Part shown: piece by piece, positions 58,060 through 62,884 of the stretch
How the letters are laid out: each line of letters begins with the position of its first letter
Position numbering within the stretch: the stretch's first letter is position 1
Assembly: GCF_900103185.1 (NCBI RefSeq)
Contig: NZ_FNJD01000021.1
Coordinates: forward strand, 1 to 62,884
Source of the DNA: Sulfitobacter litoralis
Lineage (GTDB): Bacteria > Pseudomonadota > Alphaproteobacteria > Rhodobacterales > Rhodobacteraceae
DNA length: 62,884 nt
Reading direction: 5' to 3'
The notes under the pieces: model-generated
The model's database searches: none
The model's input: the letters and a program-made list of their open reading frames with translations, nothing else
Told to the model about the DNA's origin: nothing
Position numbers and translations under genes: made by a program

Positions 58060-58642
58060 ATGACGACGGACAGCACCGGTTGGGGATCACGCACGTGAAC
58101 CCTCGCTTTCAACACTGCCCGATGGTCGGATCGTGATGAGTTGGACCGAAGGTAACAACGCCGTTCGGATGGCCCTGTTCGATGGCACCTCTTGGACGGA
58201 GGCGCGTACAATTCATCAATCTGAGACACTGTTTGTGAACTGGGCCGACTTTCCGTCAGTCGTTGGGCTTAGCGATGGGACGCTTGCAGCGCATTGGTTG
58301 GAATTGAATGGGCCGGGCAGCTATCAATACGACGTAAAGATCGCTTTCTCCTTCGATGAGGGTTTGAACTGGACAACGCCAATCATACCCCACGATGACC
58401 GATCAAAGCGTGAACATGGTTTCGTGTCGCTAATCCCTGATGATAGCGCTGGTTTGACAGCTCTTTGGCTAGATGGTCGTGCATACGATAATCAAGCCGC
58501 AGAGGACAGCTATGAGAATGCCATGCAGGTCCGCGCACGTCGCATTGCGCCGGACGGTTCAATGGGACCGGAAAGCCTGCTCGACCCACGCGCTTGTACG
58601 TGCTGCGCGTTTCGCATGATGGCGGGCGCTGATTTCAGCTGA
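58060..58642 (+). pseudogene. BNR-repeat (exo-alpha-sialidase-like) protein, internal fragment
   Basis: The frame opens at the IS end and gives HAREPSLSTLPDGRIVMSWTE, FDGTSWTEARTIHQSET, then KIAFSFDEGLNWTTPIIPHDD and LTALWLDGRAYDNQ, the Asp-box rhythm of beta-propeller proteins, followed by DPRACTCCAFRMM. It ends in the IS21 fragment. Such genes occur next to ccdA in copper clusters. Both its ends are lost; the CTCC motif may bind metal. Confidence 0.65.
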
Positions 58643-59212
58643 TCGTGGGCAGCGATTTCATGGGAAGGCGGGCACCTGTTTCACGCGATCGCGGGCAGTG
58701 ATTTCACGCGATCATGGGCAGGACTGGCCAACGAACTGCAGTTACTCCACCTCCTGAAGAACAGGAGGATTGGGATGCCGACAGGACGTTTGACCATGCG
58801 CCGTATTCGGGACGTATTGAGATTGAGATTTGCCCAAGGGCTGAGCGAGCGTGCGATTGCCGCCTCGCTGGGGCTTGGGAAAGGAAGTGTTGGGACCTAT
58901 CTGCGCCGCGCACGTGATGCTGGGTTGGCGTGGCCACTGCCGGAAGGTCTGGATGACGACAGCCTCGAGCTGTTGCTGTTTCCAAACGCGTCAGATGTAT
59001 CTGACCCAGACCGCCCGGTGCCGGATTGGGCGGTGATTGATAAAGATCTGCGTCGGCGCAGCGTGACCCGCATGCTGCTGTGGCAGGAATATCGTGCGCA
59101 GCATCCCAACGGGTTTGGCTACACTTGGTTTTGCACCCATTTTGAGGCGTGGAAGGGCCGCGTCCGGCCAAGCATGCGGCAAACACATGTCGGCGGCGAG
59201 AAGGGGCGGTGA
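58631..59212 (+). mobile_element. IS21-family left-end fragment
   Basis: Three diverged repeats of GATTTCA(C/G)NCGATC-GGGCAG lie between 58631 and 58725, as at the left end of IS21 elements, followed by the start of istA. The rest of the element is missing. Confidence 0.65.
58775..59212 (+). pseudogene. istA: IstA transposase, N-terminal fragment
   Basis: The 145 residues (RLTMRRIRDVLRLRFAQGLSERAIAASLGLGKGSVGTYLRRARDAGL... MLLWQEYRAQHPNGFGYTWFC... RPSMRQTHVGGEK) are the N-terminal DNA-binding part of IS21 transposases. Where GEKLFVDFAG should follow, the frame ends (GEKGR stop), so the catalytic domain is deleted. Confidence 0.85.
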
Positions 59213-59749
59213 AAGTCAATATTCCGTCCTACTCTTAGAACCCCGCAAACGGATTATTCTAGCCTTGGAGGTTTATCGCTGCGCGAGAATCTCGTAGCCA
59301 AACAATCTGGTCACTAGAGCTTCGAAATCGTGAAATCTTTAGATCAAGAGCGCAACAATTGGACCGTCGAGGAATCGCTTCAAGATCGTCGGTAAACCAT
59401 GGATAAAGATCCCGTCATTATTTACGGGACTGGTGTGATTGTTGTAGGTGCTTCAAGTTGTTGTGCGCCTTACTGTTTTCGAAAACATGCTGCGAAGAGA
59501 CAGCGAAGGTGGAGTTTGGACTTTGTGACATTTAGCCAGATTGAATGACCGCATTGGCAACTTGAGCTGCAACGCAGCGACAAACCTGCCGCATGCGCGA
59601 AGCCGTGCTGCGTCAGCGAAATATGAAAAACGAATGACGGCATTGTCCCGCGATGTGCACCTTTACCAAGCATAAGCGAAGGTCGGCATTAGCCGGAGAA
59701 GAAATAACATAAACTTCATTATGCGTAGTTATGCTTAGTATTGGGCACA
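59213..59749. other. Intergenic stretch without recognisable gene
   Basis: The sequence between the IS21 fragment and the IS30 element has only short open frames without known motifs. It is AT-richer than its neighbours, particularly near 59690-59750. I see no gene. Confidence 0.5.
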
Positions 59750-60851
59750 TTCCATTTTGGATTGCATCACTAGATAAATTTCTGATGCAGATCAGGAGGA
59801 TGTGATGAGACGACCCTACCGCAAATTGAACTTAGATGAACGCAGAATCTTAGCACAGATGCTGCAGGCGAAAGCGACGAAGACCAAGATCGCTGAGGTG
59901 CTTGGCCGTGACCGCTCTACGATCCACCGTGAGATCAAGCGCAACTGGTGGCACGATGAAGACGTTCCGCAGGCTGATGGCTATTGGCATGTGACAGCGC
60001 AGACGCTCGCAGATCGGCGTCATCTCAGGCGCCGCAAGCTGGAACAGCACGAGGATTTGCGCAACGAAGTGATCGGCAAATTGAAAAACGGCTGGTCGCC
60101 CGAACAGATTGCGGGCCGTTTGAAGATCGAACCGCGTGCTCCTTACCGAATTTGTCACGAGACGATCTATCAGTACGTCTATTCCGAGAATGGTCAGTCT
60201 CAAGAACTTGGCCGGTATCTTCCTGAACGCCAAAAGAAGCGTAAATCACGCTACGCACGCAAAGCCCGTGATCGTGTGTTCCCCTTGAAAACAAGCATTC
60301 ACAACCGCCCTGATGTGATTAACGACCGCAGCCAGTTCGGCAACTGGGAAGGTGATTTGATGATCTTTGAGCGCGCGCAGGGCAACGCCAATGTCGCCAC
60401 GCTGATCGAGCGGAAGACGCGCTACACCCTGCTGCTGCGCAACAACGATCGCAAGTCACGACCACTGATGAATAAGCTGATCAATGAAATGTCACCCCTG
60501 CCCGCTAATGCGCGGCGCAGCATCACGTTCGATCGGGGTTTTGAGTTCACATCCTGGCGTGAACTGCACAAAGGCATGGGCACCAAAGCGTGGTTCTGCG
60601 ATCCACAGGCACCATGGCAAAAAGGCTCGGTTGAGAACATGAACAAACGGGTGCGCCGATACCTGCCCCGAGACACCGCTCTGCTGTCGCTCCCAAATCG
60701 GTATATGAAGTCGATTTGCGACCGCCTAAACGCGACACCGCGCAAATGTCTGGGCTATCGGACCCCGGCCGAGGCCTTTCGAGATGAACTGATGAAACTG
60801 GAGGAGACATGAGCTACCTTACTCAAGCAAACCGATGCAATCGAAATGGAA
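59750..60851 (+). mobile_element. IS30-family insertion sequence
   Basis: TTCCATTTTGGATTGCATC at 59750 and an inverted GTTCCATTTCGATTGCATC at about 60850 enclose one transposase gene. Confidence 0.8.
59805..60812 (+). CDS. IS30-family transposase
   Basis: The 335-residue transposase starts at the ATG five bases after AGGAGG. It has the IS30 HTH (LNLDERRILAQMLQAKATKTKIAEVLGRDRSTIHREIKRN), the end-binding SPEQIAGRLK motif, and the DDE core: FGNWEGDLMIFE, SITFDRGFEFTSW and APWQKGSVENMNKRVRRYLPR. It looks intact. Confidence 0.92.
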   Translation: MRRPYRKLNLDERRILAQMLQAKATKTKIAEVLGRDRSTIHREIKRNWWHDEDVPQADGYWHVTAQTLADRRHLRRRKLEQHEDLRNEVIGKLKNGWSPEQIAGRLKIEPRAPYRICHETIYQYVYSENGQSQELGRYLPERQKKRKSRYARKARDRVFPLKTSIHNRPDVINDRSQFGNWEGDLMIFERAQGNANVATLIERKTRYTLLLRNNDRKSRPLMNKLINEMSPLPANARRSITFDRGFEFTSWRELHKGMGTKAWFCDPQAPWQKGSVENMNKRVRRYLPRDTALLSLPNRYMKSICDRLNATPRKCLGYRTPAEAFRDELMKLEET

Positions 60852-60913
60852 CTCACATTGCGATAGTATATTATCGCATGTATGCTGAACTCCTCTCCCG
60901 GAGGTTTCGCAGC

Positions 60914-61609
60914 ATGCACCATCTAATCAAGAAGCTTCTCCCCTCGGTCGCTGTCGCTTTGACTGTGACAGGTTTTACGCTGCCGGCACCCGCCCGCGCG
61001 CAGACATACCCGATTGACTGCGCGATCCTCTTGTGCCTGTCTGGCGGCTGGCCTGCATCCGTCCCGTGCGCCCGGGCTCGCGCCGAATTCATCAGGCGGA
61101 TCACGCCCTGGCCAGTGGAACCGCCGCTGCAAATCTGGCGCTGTCCCATGGGCGCCTCCTATGAGAACGATCGGCCACCAAAAAACGCTGGCCGCATCTT
61201 TGAAGCCTTGTACCAGGCGGACAACCGTCGACCGCTCCAATCCTTGCCAGTCGACGATCTCGTGCCCACCGACGAGGCACTCCGGCGCGTTCAGGACCGC
61301 GCAGACCTCGATATCAGCGGACCTGAGTTCAATTTCGTGCGTTCCATCCGCGTCTTCGATGTACGGTATGCACGACAGCACGATTCCGGGCGCGATGGTG
61401 ACTGCAACCGAAGCGCGACCGTGGTTCTCGGCACCTATGGGACCCAAGGCGATTTCTCATGGCAGCGATCTTCCATAACTGCCCTGCCCGAGGCGCATGT
61501 GGGACTTGAACGTTGGGGCCAGAATTGCCCGGGTATCTATCACCGATCTGTCTTCGTCGATTGGCGTGACTATGAGGGCAACTACGGCTTCGAACAGGTG
61601 AACTACTAG
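60914..61609 (+). CDS. Secreted conserved hypothetical protein (plasmid-associated)
   Basis: From the ATG at 60914, preceded by CGGAGG, the 231-residue protein has a signal peptide (LIKKLLPSVAVALTVTGFTLPAPARAQ) and a conserved start of the mature part (YPIDCAILLCLSGGWPASVPCARARAEFIRRITPWPVEPPLQIWRCPMG) with four cysteines. Proteins with this beginning recur as uncharacterised genes on Rhodobacter and Paracoccus-type plasmids. The C-terminal part (WGQNCPGIYHRSVFVDWRDYEGNY) is also conserved-looking. Role unknown; secretion or conjugation surfaces are conceivable. Confidence 0.65.
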   Translation: MHHLIKKLLPSVAVALTVTGFTLPAPARAQTYPIDCAILLCLSGGWPASVPCARARAEFIRRITPWPVEPPLQIWRCPMGASYENDRPPKNAGRIFEALYQADNRRPLQSLPVDDLVPTDEALRRVQDRADLDISGPEFNFVRSIRVFDVRYARQHDSGRDGDCNRSATVVLGTYGTQGDFSWQRSSITALPEAHVGLERWGQNCPGIYHRSVFVDWRDYEGNYGFEQVNY

Positions 61610-61688
61610 CGCTGACAAAGACAGAGGTGGTCGCGGAAATTCGGACCGGCTGTTAAGATGGATCGCATGATGAAAGTGACGATCCAAA

Positions 61689-61997
61689 ATGACAAAACGA
61701 AAGAACCATTCGCCAGAATTCAAAGCCCGTGTTGCGCTTGAAGCGATCCGTGAGGAGATGACGCTGGCAGAGCTGTCCAAGAAATACGGCGTTCATCCGA
61801 CTCAGATCGGCACATGGAAGCGGGCGGCGATAGAAAATATGGCGACGGCATTCACGCGCCGAGGTGCTGCACCAGAACAGGTTAACGCGGCTGAAGTCGA
61901 TAAGCTGCATTCCAAGATTGGCCAACTCGTGGTGGAGCGAGATTTTTTGGCCGATGCCTCGCACCAACTTCTCGGGACGCGAGGCAAAAAATGGTGA
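61689..61997 (+). CDS. IS3-family transposase OrfA
   Basis: The 102-residue protein has an HTH (HSPEFKARVALEAIREEMTLAELSKKYGVHPTQIGTWKRAAIENM) and a coiled coil (AAEVDKLHSKIGQLVVERDFLADASHQ). It overlaps orfB by seven bases at an AAAAAA run (61985-61990), a likely site of -1 frameshifting that yields the fused transposase. Confidence 0.88.
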   Translation: MTKRKNHSPEFKARVALEAIREEMTLAELSKKYGVHPTQIGTWKRAAIENMATAFTRRGAAPEQVNAAEVDKLHSKIGQLVVERDFLADASHQLLGTRGKKW

Positions 61998-62821
61998 GCA
62001 AGGACCACAAGCTGAGCGTCCGCCGCCAATGTGCCCTGCTAACGCTGACGCGGTCGAGTCTTTACTATGAGCCAAAGGGCGAGAGTGCCGAGAACCTGCG
62101 GTTCATGGGGATCATTGATAAGCAGTTTTTGGAAACGCCATGGTATGGGTCACGCCAGATGGCTCGATACATGAAGCGCAATAATCACCAATGTGGCCGT
62201 CACCGTGTCCGGCGGTTGATGCGTCTTATGCGTCTGGTTCCGATTTATCAGGAACCCAACACCAGCAAAAAGCATCCGCAGCATAAGATCTGGCCATATC
62301 TGTTGCGCAATCTGGTGATCGACCGCCCGAACCAGGTCTGGTGCGCTGACATTACATACATCCCGATGCAGCGTGGTTTTCTGTATCTCGTGGCGATCAT
62401 GGATTGGCACAGTCGCAAGGTTCTGAGCTGGCGATTATCGAACAGCATGGACGCGGGGTTCTGCATCGAGGCCCTGAAAGAGGCCTTGGCCAAACACGGC
62501 GCGCCGGAAATATTCAACACGGATCAGGGAAGCCAATTTACCAGCGGCGACTGGATCGACGTGCTCATCGAGGCAAAGGTAAAGATCAGCATGGATGGCA
62601 AAGGCGCATGGCGCGATAATCGCATGATCGAACGGCTGTGGCGGTCATTGAAGTATGAATGCGTCTACCTGCATGCCTTCGAAAGTGGTTCAGAGACAAA
62701 GGCTGGTATCAGAAAGTGGCTGGCCTATTACAACGGCGAACGCCCGCACTCCACGCACGGAATCTTGACCCCTGACGAGGCATATGACAGCAAGACAGAA
62801 CCAATGAGATTAGCGGCCTGA
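61991..62821 (+). CDS. IS3-family transposase OrfB
   Basis: The 276-residue integrase-type protein contains VWCADITYIPMQRGFLYLVAIMDWHSRKVLSWRLSN with the first aspartate, EIFNTDQGSQFTS the second, and GAWRDNRMIERLWRSLKYECVYLHAFE the glutamate, then the WLAYYNGERPHSTHG motif. It appears intact. It is a different IS3 element from the fragment at the left edge. Confidence 0.9.
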   Translation: MVSKDHKLSVRRQCALLTLTRSSLYYEPKGESAENLRFMGIIDKQFLETPWYGSRQMARYMKRNNHQCGRHRVRRLMRLMRLVPIYQEPNTSKKHPQHKIWPYLLRNLVIDRPNQVWCADITYIPMQRGFLYLVAIMDWHSRKVLSWRLSNSMDAGFCIEALKEALAKHGAPEIFNTDQGSQFTSGDWIDVLIEAKVKISMDGKGAWRDNRMIERLWRSLKYECVYLHAFESGSETKAGIRKWLAYYNGERPHSTHGILTPDEAYDSKTEPMRLAA

Positions 62822-62884
62822 AATGAAATCCTGATCCATCTTAACAAGGCTGCATACTGGTCGAAAATCCAGGACCACCTCTGA

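Larger units (their letters stand above)
61622..62883 (+). mobile_element. IS3-family insertion sequence (complete)
   Basis: The left end CAGAGGTGGTCGCGGAAATT at 61622 and the inverted right end CAGAGGTGGTCCTGGATTTT at 62883 both continue to a shared TTAAGATGGATC. Two overlapping transposase frames lie between. It ends one base before the window edge. Confidence 0.8.

Noticed and set aside
1..62884. tRNA, rRNA, integron or group II intron
   Set aside because: No cloverleaf, rRNA motif, intI gene, attC site or reverse-transcriptase motif was noticed on either strand.

Overview
The window looks like part, or nearly all, of a repABC-type plasmid from an alphaproteobacterium, most likely a member of the Rhodobacteraceae. 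The grounds are an intact minus-strand repA-repB-repC operon (about 2.3-5.75 kb) with in-gene parS palindromes and a counter-transcribed RNA, and a gene stock typical of that family (DUF1612-type regulator, BigR-like repressor, Sor/Sox-type sulfite dehydrogenases, abundant IS5, IS3, IS110, IS30 and Tn3 elements). No rRNA, tRNA or CRISPR array was seen. Both window ends lie in IS3-family elements, so circularity cannot be judged.

Layout. 0-10.3 kb: plasmid backbone (PemK/MazF-like toxin-antitoxin pair, ParB-like fragment, repABC, a serine recombinase, a DUF1612-like regulator, a PIN toxin-antitoxin pair, a winged-helix protein). 10.5-21.55 kb: a nest of three related Tn5053/Tn7-like tni elements: A (tniB-tniQ, tniA lost to an IS5 insertion), B (only the tniB tail and tniQ), and C (complete, cargo-free tniA-tniB-tniQ with recognisable ends). 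Between B and C lie IS110 fragments, a frameshifted IS5 and a secreted alpha/beta hydrolase. 21.5-24.0 kb: remains of a defence-like region (HARE-HTH protein with a truncated partner, hsdR pseudogene, resolvase remnant).

24.3-31.2 kb and 39.0-47.3 kb form two halves of a sulfite/reduced-sulfur region. The first has a SorA/SorB-type sulfite dehydrogenase, an ECF sigma/anti-sigma pair, a TDT (TehA/SSU1-like) transporter, a LysR regulator, a uracil-DNA-glycosylase-like protein and an AcfC-type periplasmic binding protein. The second has a truncated persulfide-dioxygenase-like hydrolase with its BigR-type repressor, two more ECF/anti-sigma pairs, a SoxC/SorT-like dehydrogenase with a diheme cytochrome c, a second AcfC-like protein and a DUF7282 lipid-free secreted protein. 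Five sites carry the same promoter-like pattern GGAATAA(A/T)-N14-CGT(T/C). Four of them stand in front of sorA, the soxC-like gene, acfC-1 and ecf3, so these genes probably form one ECF regulon; two further sites with GGAAGGGT-N14-CGT(G/C) precede acfC-2 and the DUF7282 gene. 31.6-39.0 kb between the halves holds an IS5 element, a bile-acid-symporter-family transporter, gene scraps and a complete Tn3-family transposon.

47.3-58.6 kb: a decayed Tn3 transposase split by an IS, then a copper-tolerance and thiol-redox cluster: a CueR-type promoter, a small Cys-rich secreted protein, multicopper oxidase, DUF411 protein, small membrane proteins, cytochrome c, CcmG-like and TlpA-like thioredoxins, SCO1-like protein, membrane protein, and a ccdA stub cut by an IS3 element. 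58.6-62.9 kb: IS21 fragment, IS30, a secreted hypothetical protein and a complete IS3 element.
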